Shown one piece after another: positions 9,201-16,708 of a stretch of DNA of 46,438 nucleotides. The stretch covers positions 1 through 46,438 of the forward strand of contig CAZJXA010000003.1 in NCBI GenBank assembly GCA_964549785.1. Direction: 5' to 3'. Position 1 is the stretch's first letter. Each line of letters begins with the position of its first letter. Source of the stretch: JBEIUO01 sp964549785 (GTDB lineage: Bacteria > Planctomycetota > Phycisphaerae > Phycisphaerales > UBA1924). Both the position numbers and the translations under genes were made by a program. The notes under the pieces are model-generated. The model worked only from the letters and a program-made list of their open reading frames with translations, searched no databases and had not been told where the DNA came from.

Positions 9201-9361
9201 TTGTGTTCGCGGGCACCCCGCACCTTGATAAAACGGTTGTCGATCGACCGCTTGACGGCGATCGGCTTCACGTCGGCCCAATCGCGGGCGGGGCTGGATG
9301 ACGGGGCATGGGAAACGGGTCGCGTCGCGGCGGCCGCGGCGGGGAGGGCGATCTTGGGCAT
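6266..9361 (-). CDS. uvrA: excinuclease ABC subunit A (UvrA)
   Basis: A 1031-residue ABC-type ATPase that finds DNA damage and loads UvrB in nucleotide excision repair. Walker A I is GLSGSGKSS at about 72-80 and Walker A II is GVSGSGKST. Two signatures read LSGGEAQRIRLAS and LSGGEAQRIKLAT. The second zinc module is intact (GGGRCEACQGQG ... CETCRGKRYNRETLEV). It is about 90 residues longer than E. coli UvrA because of an Ala/Pro/Ser-rich N-terminal extension of about 40 residues and a roughly 25-residue insert after CNTCRGDRLRIEAL. The first zinc module keeps only GACPECHGLG; the usual upstream CxxC is replaced by a region with no cysteine (ADPERPEFALEE). uvrB is on the same strand upstream, separated by two genes. 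Confidence 0.97.
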   Translation of the reverse strand: MPKIALPAAAAATRPVSHAPSSSPARDWADVKPIAVKRSIDNRFIKVRGAREHNLKNIDVMIPRDQLVVITGLSGSGKSSLAFDTLFAEGQRKYMESLSAYARQFLDQLKKPDVDEVEGIPPTIAIEQRSASGNPRSTVATTTEIYDYLRLLFARCGAPYSWAPTKTKKDGTVTARSGIPITASSSTSIVDRIMQSAEGTRLMILAPVVRSQKGFHRTVLEEFSQQGWTRARVNGTLHDLREVLKESGENPLKLGRYEKHTVEAVIDRIVIATDVRQRLAESVEASIRLADGAVIVSVEESGAWKDTAYSTKFADPERPEFALEELSPRLFSFNSPNGACPECHGLGTILEFDESLVIPDDSLSLSEAAVAAWNKNGPVRAWFNRKLRRFAKDFSASFTAPVKGFTPEQRHVLLHGSKTREDQAKYGGKFEGVIPNIMEWWGSTENEGVKEWLGTFLSQKPCNTCRGDRLRIEALHVQLTSTHRAETGGRTESVIGRPKQDGSMLNIAELSRLTITDAIAFAGGLTLTTEQRTIAEPILKEVNNRLRFLTGVGLEYLSLDRKTSTLSGGEAQRIRLASQVGSGLVGACYVLDEPTIGLHQRDNARLIATLRHLTDIGNTVIVVEHDEDMIRAADHVLDIGPGPGVHGGRVVAQGTVPELCANPESLTGDYLSGRRRIDVPATRRPLNEKNAIVIKGAAQNNLKKVDATFPMGGFVCVTGVSGSGKSTLVNDILLQAAKLRVLGGRHKPGLHASIKWPKALDRIIEVDQTPIGRTPRSNPATYTGIFDDIRNVFVQTKESKVRGYKPGRFSFNVSVENGGGRCEACQGQGVKKIEMHFLPDIYVECETCRGKRYNRETLEVHYRGKSIADVLALTVEQGCEFFANHPKIVKYLLCLKDVGLDYIQLGQPSTQLSGGEAQRIKLATELGKGAGDLGSQGHTLYILDEPTTGLHFEDIRKLVQVLNRLADAGNTLVVIEHNLDVIKCADWIIDLGPEGGDKGGTIIAAGTPESLVNASASHTGHYLRPLLAHAG

Positions 9362-9459
9362 AGTGACGAAAATCCTCGGAACGGAAGCGGGTGTTCGGGC
9401 GGAATGGTACGCCCCGAACGTCGCTTATGTTCGTTCTTTGGAAGGGGTGTTGGCCGGCT

Positions 9460-9636
9460 TTACCGGCTCGCGGGGAGAGCCGTGTTCGCGGGAACGACCG
9501 AGGTGTTCGCGCGGCTTCGCATGACGTGGAAGAATCCGAGCATGAATAAGCCGATAGCGAGCCCGAAGGCGTAATACCCGAGACGACGCCGAAAATCGGC
9601 GTTCCACCAACCTTTGGGTTCGGGAGGCGGCGGCAT
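9460..9636 (-). CDS. 58-residue single-span membrane protein
   Basis: A short gene found by reading the minus strand between the glycosyltransferase and uvrA. It starts MPPPPEPKGWW, has an amphipathic RRRLGYYAF, one hydrophobic span (about 20-38, YYAFGLAIGLFMLGFF) and a short tail ending PASR. Similar tiny proteins with a W...RRRLGYYAFG core occur, as I recall, near many planctomycete genes; no function is known. Support comes from an ATG seven bases after a TAATAT box, coherent amino-acid composition and 98 bases of clear space before uvrA. Confidence 0.6.
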   Translation of the reverse strand: MPPPPEPKGWWNADFRRRLGYYAFGLAIGLFMLGFFHVMRSRANTSVVPANTALPASR

Positions 9637-9643
9637 GGCCGGT

Positions 9644-9649
9644 ATATTA
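9644..9649 (-). promoter_or_regulatory. putative -10 box of the 58-residue gene
   Basis: TAATAT on the minus strand, seven bases before the ATG at 9636, in one of the few AT-rich patches of the area. Could also drive uvrA. Confidence 0.5.
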
Positions 9650-9777
9650 ACCGCCGGGTCTCGCTCGCGATCGCCCTTTATGGTTTCGACGGCTTTTCTA
9701 CTGGCATCAACCGTTTCACGGCTTTCTCCAGTTCAAGTACGCGGGCAAGCCGGCGTCGTCGGCATTGTGCAGGACAA

Positions 9778-10902
9778 TTACAGGTCGGAAGGTGCCCGCG
9801 TAACGCCACGCCCCTCCGCGACCGCGATCACTTGGTCTAGCAGGTGGCCATACCACACCCGCCCATCCAAGTTTTCAACAGCGTGCCGCTTCGAGGCGGC
9901 GCACATTGCCTCCAACCCCGCCTCGTCCGAGATCAGCCTGTCAACGGCCGCAATAAACGCTGCATCGTCGCTCGGCGAAGCCAACACCCCCGTCACCCCG
10001 TCCACGACCAGTTCCTTCAGCCCCGCGATCCGCGACGTCACCACCGCCAGCCCCGCCGCCTGGGCCTCCTGGGCGGCGATCATGAAGGTGTCGCGGATGG
10101 TGGGCATGACCAGCACGTCCATCGAGGGCAGCACTTCATCGACGAGCCTTTCGTGCGGCACCGCGCCGTGCCACACCACGCCCTTGCACGAATCGTCTCG
10201 CGGGGCCGTGCGCGAACAGACGTGAAACTCCGCCTTGCCGACCCATCGTTGCTGGTGCCAGGCGAGCACGCGCGGGCCGCCCTTTCGCTCCCAGTCGTTG
10301 CCGACAAAGACGATCCGCAATGGTCCGCCACCCCGCCTTCCGGCGGGCCGCGGGTTCAAGAACGGGCCCTCGCACGGTCGGTGCAGGAAGACTCGCTCGG
10401 TCGGAACGCCATAGTCGCGCACGACAGAATCCGCCGCCCATTGGCTCCAGCACGCGACCGCGGCGGCGGCCCGCAGTGTGCGACACTCGACCCGCTTGTT
10501 GAGGTCCGGTCGAGCGGTCCGATACCCGAACGCCTCGTTCCAGGCCGCATCGGTGGAATCGATGTTGACGACGCACGGGATGCCGCGGGTTTTCAACCAG
10601 GCCGCGATGGCTCCGCGCTGCTGGCTCAGCACGTGGACGACGCCGACACCGTCCAAGACGCCGGGCTGAGAGAGTTCTCCTCGCAAGTGAGCCGCCCAAG
10701 CAACGGACAGGCGGGCCGTGTGAAAGTCATACCCGCGCAGGTTCAGCGGGCTCTGGGCCGCTGCGGCGCGGACCCACCACGGCATGGGCGGCGATAGATG
10801 AACCGCCTGAACATCCGGTCGGCCCTGGCAGGCCCGCTCGATGCCGCGGCTGACGGTCGAGAAACCGAGGGCGGAGTTATGGACGAACAGGATTTTGGTC
10901 AC
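9778..10902 (-). CDS. glycosyltransferase, GT4-like (GT-B fold)
   Basis: 374 residues. The N-terminal domain starts MTKILFVHNSALGF. The C-terminal nucleotide-sugar domain carries IVFVGNDWERKGG and, near residue 275, MPTIRDTFMIAAQEAQAAGLAVVTS, matching the GT4 EX7E region with a D/E-spaced variant. It then has GVTGVLASPSDD. It should transfer a sugar from an NDP or GDP donor to a surface polysaccharide or small acceptor; the substrate is unknown. The GTG start overlaps the uvrB stop by four bases (GTGA), so translation is probably coupled to uvrB. No other polysaccharide genes are nearby. Confidence 0.85.
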   Translation of the reverse strand: MTKILFVHNSALGFSTVSRGIERACQGRPDVQAVHLSPPMPWWVRAAAAQSPLNLRGYDFHTARLSVAWAAHLRGELSQPGVLDGVGVVHVLSQQRGAIAAWLKTRGIPCVVNIDSTDAAWNEAFGYRTARPDLNKRVECRTLRAAAAVACWSQWAADSVVRDYGVPTERVFLHRPCEGPFLNPRPAGRRGGGPLRIVFVGNDWERKGGPRVLAWHQQRWVGKAEFHVCSRTAPRDDSCKGVVWHGAVPHERLVDEVLPSMDVLVMPTIRDTFMIAAQEAQAAGLAVVTSRIAGLKELVVDGVTGVLASPSDDAAFIAAVDRLISDEAGLEAMCAASKRHAVENLDGRVWYGHLLDQVIAVAEGRGVTRAPSDL

Positions 10903-13202
10903 TCGGGCTTCCGGGGTGGCCGCCGACCCTTCTTTCCGCTGCGTGTGCCGGGGGCACCCGGCACCCCTTTGGGTTTCTCTCGACCCTTTTTGCCGCCGGT
11001 TGAGACAAACTCCGACGCCCGCACCTTGGACTCGCCGCCCGCCGCGGCCATCTCAGCCCTCCGCCGCTTCAACTTGACAAGTTGGTCGCGCAGCAGCGCG
11101 GCCTGCTCAAACTCCATGCGTTCCGCGGCGGCCAGCATCTCGTCTTCCGTCACCTTCAGGAGTTCGGCGATCTCGACCTCGGGCTCCTGCGTGCCGGCGT
11201 TCTCGCGCGCGTGCTTGCGGGCCTTGATCTCGGTTTCCATGCCCCGCCGAACATCCTTTTTGACCGTGGTGGGAACGATGTCGTGCAGGGTGTTGTACGC
11301 GATCTGCTTGACCCGCCGGCGTTCGGTTTCTTCGATGGCCGACTGCATGGCGGGCGTCATGGTGTCGGCGTACATGATGACCTTGGAGTCGGAGTTTCGC
11401 GCGGCCCGGCCCATCTGCTGAATCAGGCTGGTGGGCGATCGCAGGAAACCCTCTTTATCCGCATCGAGGATGCACACGAGCGACACTTCGGGAAGGTCGA
11501 GGCCTTCACGCAGCAGGTTGACGCCGACCAGTATATCGAAGTTGCCCAGCCGCAGGTCCGTGAGGATCTGCACACGGTCCAGCGTTTCTATATCGCTGTG
11601 GAGGTAGCGGACCCGCAGGCCCTTCTGATCGAGGTAATTCGCGAGATCCTCGCACATGCGCTTGGTGAGCGCGGTGACCAGAACCCGCTCGCCCTTCGCG
11701 ATCTTCATCTGCGCTTCGGCGAGGAGGTCGGGAACCTGCCCCTTGGTGGGCCGCACGGTGACCGGCGGATCGAGAAGACCGGTCGGGCGGATGATCTGTT
11801 CCGCCACGTCTCCGCCCGTGCGCTCCAGTTCGTACGGCCCGGGGGTTGCGGAAACGAACATCACCTGCGGGACGACCGAGACGAATTCCTCGAACCGGAG
11901 GGGGCGGTTGTCGAGCGCGCTGGGCAGCCGGAATCCGTGGTCCACAAGCACCGTCTTGCGGGCCTGATCGCCGTTGTACATCGCGCGTATCTGCGGGAGC
12001 GTGACGTGCGATTCATCGATGATGAGCAACCAGTCGCGGTAGTTGGGGCGGGGCATTCTTTCCGCGAGGATGCGGTCGGTATCCTGCGACCGGTACCCGC
12101 GGATTCCCTCCTGCATCTGCGTGGCGTCGGCGAAGTGCGGGAGCATCGACCCTTGCGAGACCACATGGCCGTCGGCCCCTGGAGCGGCGTTCCGCACCGC
12201 CGGCGGGGCGAAATCGAAATAATCCATCAGGCAATAGGGCCGCTCGCCGGGCATGCGGCCGTCCATGAACCGCGAGTAATTTTCAACGCCCTGGCACATG
12301 CCGGTCTCTTCGAGCATCTCAAGATCGAACTTCGTGCGCGAGAGGAGCCGCTGCGCCTCCAAGAGTTTGCCCTGCGAACGGAGTTCGACCACCCGCGTGT
12401 CGAGTTCCGCCTTGATGAGCCGCACCGCTTCGGCCAACTGATTTTCCGGCATGACGTAGTGAACCGCCGGGAAAAGAAAGAACTGCCGCTCGTCGGCCAG
12501 CACCTCGCCGCCGGCGGGGTTCACCAGTTCCAGCCGCTCGATCTCATCGCCGAAGAGTTCGATGCGCACCGCGAACCGCTCGTACGACGGCCACACCTCC
12601 AGAGCGTCGCCCCGCACGCGGAAGAGGCCCCGCTTCCATTCGATCTCGCTCCGCTGATACTGCATCGCGTTGAGCGACATCAGGAGGTCTTTACGGTTGA
12701 CTTTCCCGCCCCGCGTCAGCGTCAGCACCCGCCGGCCGTACGCCAATGGCGACCCCAAACCAAAGATGCACGAGACCGACGCCACGACCACGGTGTCCCG
12801 CCGCGAGAGGATGTTGCTGGTGGCCGCGAGCCGCAACTGGTCCAAGTCGTCGTTGCGCGAAGAGTCTTTCTCGATATAGATATCCCGCTGCGGGATGTAG
12901 GCTTCGGGCTGGTAATAGTCGTAGTACGAAACGAAGTAGTTGGCGCTGTTGTGGGGGAAGAACTCCCGCAGTTCCTCGTACAACTGGGCCGCCAGGGTCT
13001 TGTTGTGGCTGATGATGAGGGTGGGTTTTCCCAGCCGCGCGATCACGTGCGCCATGGTGAAGGTTTTGCCCGTGCCGGTCGCGCCCAGCAGGCACACCGA
13101 GGGGGCACCGCGTGACAGATCGGCCGTCAGTTTCTCGATAGCCGCGGGCTGGTCACCCATCGGCTGAAACGGTGCGACAACCTGGAACGGGCGATTGATC
13201 AT
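10899..13202 (-). CDS. uvrB: excinuclease ABC subunit B (UvrB)
   Basis: A 767-residue helicase-like damage-verification subunit. Walker A is GATGTGKT at about 40-47; the beta-hairpin region is YYDYYQPEAYIPQRD; DESH (Walker B) is at about 396-399; helicase motifs include MFVSATPGPYE and IQQMGRAARN; the C-terminal UVR motif is FEQAALLRDQLVKLK. It is about 95 residues longer than E. coli UvrB. About 58 extra residues (330-388) sit just before WLLIIDESHV, and a basic tail (KKGREKPKG... KKGRRPPRKPE) closes the protein. The ATG at 13202 is preferred; an in-frame GTG five codons upstream is possible. The stop overlaps the glycosyltransferase start. Confidence 0.96.
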   Translation of the reverse strand: MINRPFQVVAPFQPMGDQPAAIEKLTADLSRGAPSVCLLGATGTGKTFTMAHVIARLGKPTLIISHNKTLAAQLYEELREFFPHNSANYFVSYYDYYQPEAYIPQRDIYIEKDSSRNDDLDQLRLAATSNILSRRDTVVVASVSCIFGLGSPLAYGRRVLTLTRGGKVNRKDLLMSLNAMQYQRSEIEWKRGLFRVRGDALEVWPSYERFAVRIELFGDEIERLELVNPAGGEVLADERQFFLFPAVHYVMPENQLAEAVRLIKAELDTRVVELRSQGKLLEAQRLLSRTKFDLEMLEETGMCQGVENYSRFMDGRMPGERPYCLMDYFDFAPPAVRNAAPGADGHVVSQGSMLPHFADATQMQEGIRGYRSQDTDRILAERMPRPNYRDWLLIIDESHVTLPQIRAMYNGDQARKTVLVDHGFRLPSALDNRPLRFEEFVSVVPQVMFVSATPGPYELERTGGDVAEQIIRPTGLLDPPVTVRPTKGQVPDLLAEAQMKIAKGERVLVTALTKRMCEDLANYLDQKGLRVRYLHSDIETLDRVQILTDLRLGNFDILVGVNLLREGLDLPEVSLVCILDADKEGFLRSPTSLIQQMGRAARNSDSKVIMYADTMTPAMQSAIEETERRRVKQIAYNTLHDIVPTTVKKDVRRGMETEIKARKHARENAGTQEPEVEIAELLKVTEDEMLAAAERMEFEQAALLRDQLVKLKRRRAEMAAAGGESKVRASEFVSTGGKKGREKPKGVPGAPGTRSGKKGRRPPRKPE

Positions 13203-13273
13203 GATCGTTTCGGGCACCGACGATGCACAACAGAACTCGGATTGCTCGATTCACACCGGCCGCCGCGAGCGGC

Positions 13274-13316
13274 GAGATCTCCCGCGATCTCAAGCGATGG
13301 GCGGAAAACCCGCCCA
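13274..13316. other. two adjacent hairpins upstream of uvrB
   Basis: GAGATC/GATCTC with a six-base loop (13274-13291), followed by TGGGCGG/CCGCCCA with a five-base loop (13298-13316). They lie between the stop of the tandem zinc-ribbon gene and uvrB, 70-115 bases before the uvrB ATG. The second could end the upstream transcript but lacks a T run; the first could be an operator. Confidence 0.4.
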
Positions 13317-13365
13317 CGGGAATTCAACACGTCAAGTCCATCGCGGAATCGTACGTCGAACCAAA

Positions 13366-14519
13366 TCAACCCGTCGGCGATGTTGATGGCACCCTTCGCC
13401 ACGACGCCGAGCAGCCGCGGCAGGTCACACACCCATCTTCCGCCACCGGCAACGCGAGAATGTCACGCCCGCAACTGCCGCACCAGCCAGCATCCGAAAG
13501 ACTTCGCACCATCTTCCTCGGCGGAAGCCATGTGGTGCCTCTCAGAATTCCGACGGCCAAAAGCAACGAAACACCAGCGGCAACGGCAAGGAAGATCCAT
13601 CCGCTGGGCTCCGTTCGCGCCAACATCACTCCCGGCACCAGGAAGACGGCGAGAACAATCAGCGCGACCACAAATCGCCCGATCCGCCCGATGCCCCGCA
13701 GTCGCCGGCGCATCGCAACGACACTCTCTCCGACTTCCGCCCGCCGATCCGCCGGGAGCAAGACGAGGCGCGAATCGAGCGAACGAACATACCTCCCACG
13801 GTCGTCCGGCGTCAAGAGATCCCGATCCTTCGGCACCGATCCGATCAGGCGGTGCCACCAGCCGCCGCGTTCAATGCCGGGCAGAACCGGTCGATCCCAA
13901 TGAGGCGCTGTGATGCGAACGGCCTTCCACGCGGCTCCGCACTCGGCGCACACCACGCATCCGTCGTCCGAAGGCATCATCGACCTCAAGGAGTAGCCNN
14001 NNNNNNNNNNNNNNNNNNNNNNNNNNNNNNNNNNNNNNNNNNNNNNNNNNNNNNNNNNNNNNNNNNNNNNNNNNNNNNNNNNNNNNNNNNNNNNNNNNCG
14101 GCGCACACCACGCATCCGTCGTCCGAAGGCATCATCGACCTCAAGGAGTAGCCGCACGATCCGCAGATGCCTTCCGCGACGATCGTGCGGGCGATCTCCC
14201 TGCGGATACCTCGCTTGGCGAGCACCCGCGTCACCACGATCGCGAGAATGATAGAAAAGAGCAGAACGTAGGATTTGCCTTCCTCGCTGAGTGCGTGGCC
14301 CGCAACCCCGGCTCCGATGACGATCACTCCGAGCGGAATCAGCCACGCCAACAGACCCCCGCGCCGGGCCTCGGCCCGCACGACGTCCTTCATGTATTTC
14401 GCCAAGTCGTGCCGCGCCGATGTGGGATCGTCGGCCGACTTCTTGAGTCCCCGTAGGTTCATGGGCGGGTGCGTGGCCCCGCGGTCGTCCTTGATCGTTC
14501 CGCTAAACCACGAAGCCAT
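13366..14519 (-). CDS. tandem (TM-TM-zinc ribbon)2 membrane protein, interrupted by assembly gap
   Basis: If the identical 55-mers beside the N run are merged, the two halves join in frame into one 332-residue protein. It contains two copies of the same unit. Helices at about 56-76 and 84-100 precede a ribbon with Cys 119, 122, 136, 139 and 142; helices at about 229-248 and 255-274 precede a ribbon with Cys 295, 298, 312, 315 and 318. Both ribbons have the spacing CxxC-x13-CxxCxxC and share CGSCG...DGCV.C..C.A.W. The start is the ATG at 14519, after the PhoD stop at 14564. No enzymatic motif is visible; a membrane Zn-binding or adaptor role is a guess. Confidence 0.65.
13944..13998. repeat. 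55-bp sequence identical to 14099-14153 (left gap edge)
   Basis: Direct copy of the first 55 bases after the gap, ending exactly at the N run. Best read as a contig-end overlap of k-mer length. Confidence 0.9.
13999..14098. other. scaffold gap (100 N)
   Basis: Exactly 100 N, a placeholder length. Together with the flanking identical 55-mers it indicates adjacent contigs that should overlap, with 155 surplus bases in this window. Confidence 0.95.
14099..14153. repeat. 55-bp sequence identical to 13944-13998 (right gap edge)
   Basis: Starts at the first base after the N run. Merging it with its copy preserves the reading frame of the minus-strand gene, since the offset of 155 matches the frame difference of the two ORF parts. 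Confidence 0.9.
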
Positions 14520-14563
14520 GCCCGCCCCCAGTTCAGTCGTCCCGCACGGGCGCTCCCACATGC

Positions 14564-15952
14564 TCAACGCGGCGGGCACAGTTCATCCGCCGAAACTTCA
14601 AACGCGAAAAGTTCCTTGCTCGTTTCGTCGATCCACCGGGCCTTCAGCCGCGCCACATCGCCGGTTGAGTCCACCGTCAGAAGCACCGCCGAGTGCTGCA
14701 CACCCGCATCGAAGATCAGCGCGGGGTGCGGCTGGTTGGCCGCGGCGATCACGGTGTTCGCCAAGGGAGAAGCGATGATCTCGTACAAAGGATACGGCAC
14801 GCCTGTTTCTTCCGATGGGTGCTTGAGTGCCCGGTTGCGATGGATGTCGCCCCCCAAGAGCACCACCCCGGTGATCCCCTCCATCGCCACGAACTCAAAG
14901 ACCGCAGCGCGCTCGTGCGGGTACGCCATCCAGTAGTCGTCCTTGTTCGGCCGCACCGCTTCGTTCCAGATCATCCCGCTCGCCAGGATTTTGAACGGGG
15001 CCTCGCTCGCTTTCAATTCCCGCTTCAACCATTCCCACTGGTCCGCTCCGAGCAACGTCAGCTTCTCCCTGTCCGCGAATGAGGGCTCGGACCGCGAAAA
15101 ATAACGCGTATCGAGCAGAAACACCTGAGCCGCCCCGAAGCGGAAGGTGGTGTATACGCCGTGCCCATCCTCTCCGTTGGTGTCGTTGGCGGTGTATTCG
15201 ATGAACGCCCGACGGGTCCGGTCTTTGCCCTCCATCTGTCCGTCGCCGTCGGGCTTACCGAAGTCGTGGTCGTCCCAGGTTGTCCAGCTCGGCGTGTCCC
15301 GGCGCAGTTCATCAAGCCCTCGCACCTGCATGAAGTCACGACGCCGTTCCCGCTGCTTCTCAAGCGAACTGGAGTCGATGTAAGGCGTGTCGCCCAGCAG
15401 CAGCAACCCGTCCGGGCTCGCATCGATTAACCGGTCCCAGATCGGCTGCTCCTTGAACACGCGGTCGTTCGCGCAACTGCCCACCGCCAAGGTCAGCCGG
15501 GCCCCCTCCCGCGCCGACGCGAGCGTTCGGAACCGACCGCCTATGGACAGGGCCTGCTCCGTACCTGCGGGGCCGGGTTCCCGCACGTCGATCTCCATCG
15601 TCGCGGATGACACCCGATATTCGTACTGCGTTCCGGCCGCGAGTCCGCCAACGAAAAACTCCGTCACGAAGTCGTTCTTCTCCTCCGCCGTCTCCATCAC
15701 CCGCACCGCGGATCCGGGATCCTGAGAGGACGCCCACACGCTCGCCCGCCACAACCCGGGGCCCGGCCCGCGTATCAGGATGCGGACCGATTGATCGGTG
15801 ACCGCGCCCAGCACCGGGCCCAACACCGGCGAAGCGGCTTCGATGGTCAGCGGTTCGGGCTGCGTGCGCTCGCGGTGGCCCTCGAGAGGAGTGCACGGCC
15901 AGGCCAGCCACGCCGCCACCACCGTACCGAGTATCTGCGTGGGTAGGATCAT
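14564..15952 (-). CDS. PhoD-like alkaline phosphatase / phosphodiesterase, secreted
   Basis: 462 residues with an N-terminal signal sequence (MILPTQILGTVVAAWLAW) and the PhoD-like metallophosphatase order. An N-terminal beta-sandwich is followed by AVGSCAND, LLLLGDTPYID, SWTTWDDHDFG and VVLLGGDIHRNR; the Asp, His and Asn residues of these motifs bind the di-metal centre. Enzymes of this family hydrolyse phosphomonoesters or phosphodiesters outside the cytoplasm. The ATG at 15952 is preferred over one five codons upstream because TATTCT stands six bases before it. The downstream gene is the tandem zinc-ribbon protein, 44 bases away. Confidence 0.87.
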   Translation of the reverse strand: MILPTQILGTVVAAWLAWPCTPLEGHRERTQPEPLTIEAASPVLGPVLGAVTDQSVRILIRGPGPGLWRASVWASSQDPGSAVRVMETAEEKNDFVTEFFVGGLAAGTQYEYRVSSATMEIDVREPGPAGTEQALSIGGRFRTLASAREGARLTLAVGSCANDRVFKEQPIWDRLIDASPDGLLLLGDTPYIDSSSLEKQRERRRDFMQVRGLDELRRDTPSWTTWDDHDFGKPDGDGQMEGKDRTRRAFIEYTANDTNGEDGHGVYTTFRFGAAQVFLLDTRYFSRSEPSFADREKLTLLGADQWEWLKRELKASEAPFKILASGMIWNEAVRPNKDDYWMAYPHERAAVFEFVAMEGITGVVLLGGDIHRNRALKHPSEETGVPYPLYEIIASPLANTVIAAANQPHPALIFDAGVQHSAVLLTVDSTGDVARLKARWIDETSKELFAFEVSADELCPPR

Positions 15953-15958
15953 CCGGCG

Positions 15959-15964
15959 AGAATA
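15959..15964 (-). promoter_or_regulatory. putative -10 box of PhoD-like gene
   Basis: TATTCT on the minus strand, six bases before the ATG at 15952. This spacing decides the start against the upstream in-frame ATG, which would lie inside or before the box. Confidence 0.5.
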
Positions 15965-16028
15965 CACACCATCGGAAGGGGCGACCCTCCTTTAAGACCG
16001 TGCCCCAGTCACACACGGACCTCCCGTC

Positions 16029-16586
16029 TTGGCCAGCATCCAACCCGTTGCCTGTTCGCTCGCCTCGCGCATCATTACCATCCGCGCGGCGACCGCCGCC
16101 GACGTTCCCTCACTCACTGGCATGCTTCTGACGACCGCCGCGGACAGTCCGAACGTGGTGACTACGCCAGCCGAGATGGCAGCTCGCCTGAATCGTCTGC
16201 CCCGCATCGTGGCCGAGTACCGCATCAACCCGGGACGCCTGTGGCTGATCGCGCTCGACGGCCCCGACGTCGTCGGGGAACTCTCGTGCCGCTGCGGTTC
16301 GCCGGCGCGGCTGGCTCATAACGCGCAACTCGGAATGAGTGTGGCCCGTACCCACCGGCGCATGGGCATCGCCCACGCGTTGCTTTCAACGGCGGTTCGC
16401 TGGGCCACCGAACACCCGTCCATCCGTCGGATCACTCTGGCGGTTGTGGCGGATCACGCCGTTGCGATCAACCTCTATCGCAAACACGGGTTCGTTGCGG
16501 AAGGCCGCCGCCATGGCCACGTCAGGGGAACCGCCGACGACTACGCCGACGACCTCATGATGGCTTGTTTCGTGAAATCCGGTTGA
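16029..16586 (+). CDS. GNAT-family N-acetyltransferase
   Basis: 185 residues. The acetyl-CoA loop is the RTHRRMGIAHALL segment (motif A, R/QxxGxxxA type) at about 113-125. It is preceded by a strand with QLGMSVA and followed by ADHAVAINLYRKHGFVAEGRR, the typical C-terminal end of the fold. It transfers an acetyl group to an amine; the substrate is not predictable. The start is uncertain: TTG at 16029 is the only upstream candidate, and family similarity begins around ITIRAATAAD, so the first dozen residues may not be translated. It diverges from the PhoD gene with about 75 bases between. Confidence 0.8.
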   Translation: MASIQPVACSLASRIITIRAATAADVPSLTGMLLTTAADSPNVVTTPAEMAARLNRLPRIVAEYRINPGRLWLIALDGPDVVGELSCRCGSPARLAHNAQLGMSVARTHRRMGIAHALLSTAVRWATEHPSIRRITLAVVADHAVAINLYRKHGFVAEGRRHGHVRGTADDYADDLMMACFVKSG

Positions 16587-16708
16587 TCCCACGGTCTTTC
16601 CTTGACTCGAAGTGCCTATACAATAAACCTTTACACAATCACAACAAAACGTTCGTTTTTTGCTCGGGTTCTCAATTTTGCGATTTGCCGCTACTATTGC
16701 GCGTGCCG
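16587..16708. promoter_or_regulatory. AT-rich leader/promoter region of folC
   Basis: One of the few AT-rich stretches of the window. It holds TATACAAT at about 16617-16624, a short AAAAC/GTTTT inverted repeat followed by T6, and TACTAT about 11 bases before the ATG at 16709. TTGACT at 16601 is too close to TATACA for a standard sigma70 spacing. Exact promoter unclear. Confidence 0.35.

Noticed and set aside
11082..13115. 677-codon plus-strand frame over uvrB
   Set aside because: uvrB on the other strand is unambiguous; no motif in the mirror frame.
13944..14153. Direct repeat around the gap as a biological duplication
   Set aside because: Exact 55-base identity abutting 100 N, and frame-preserving merge, point to an assembly overlap.
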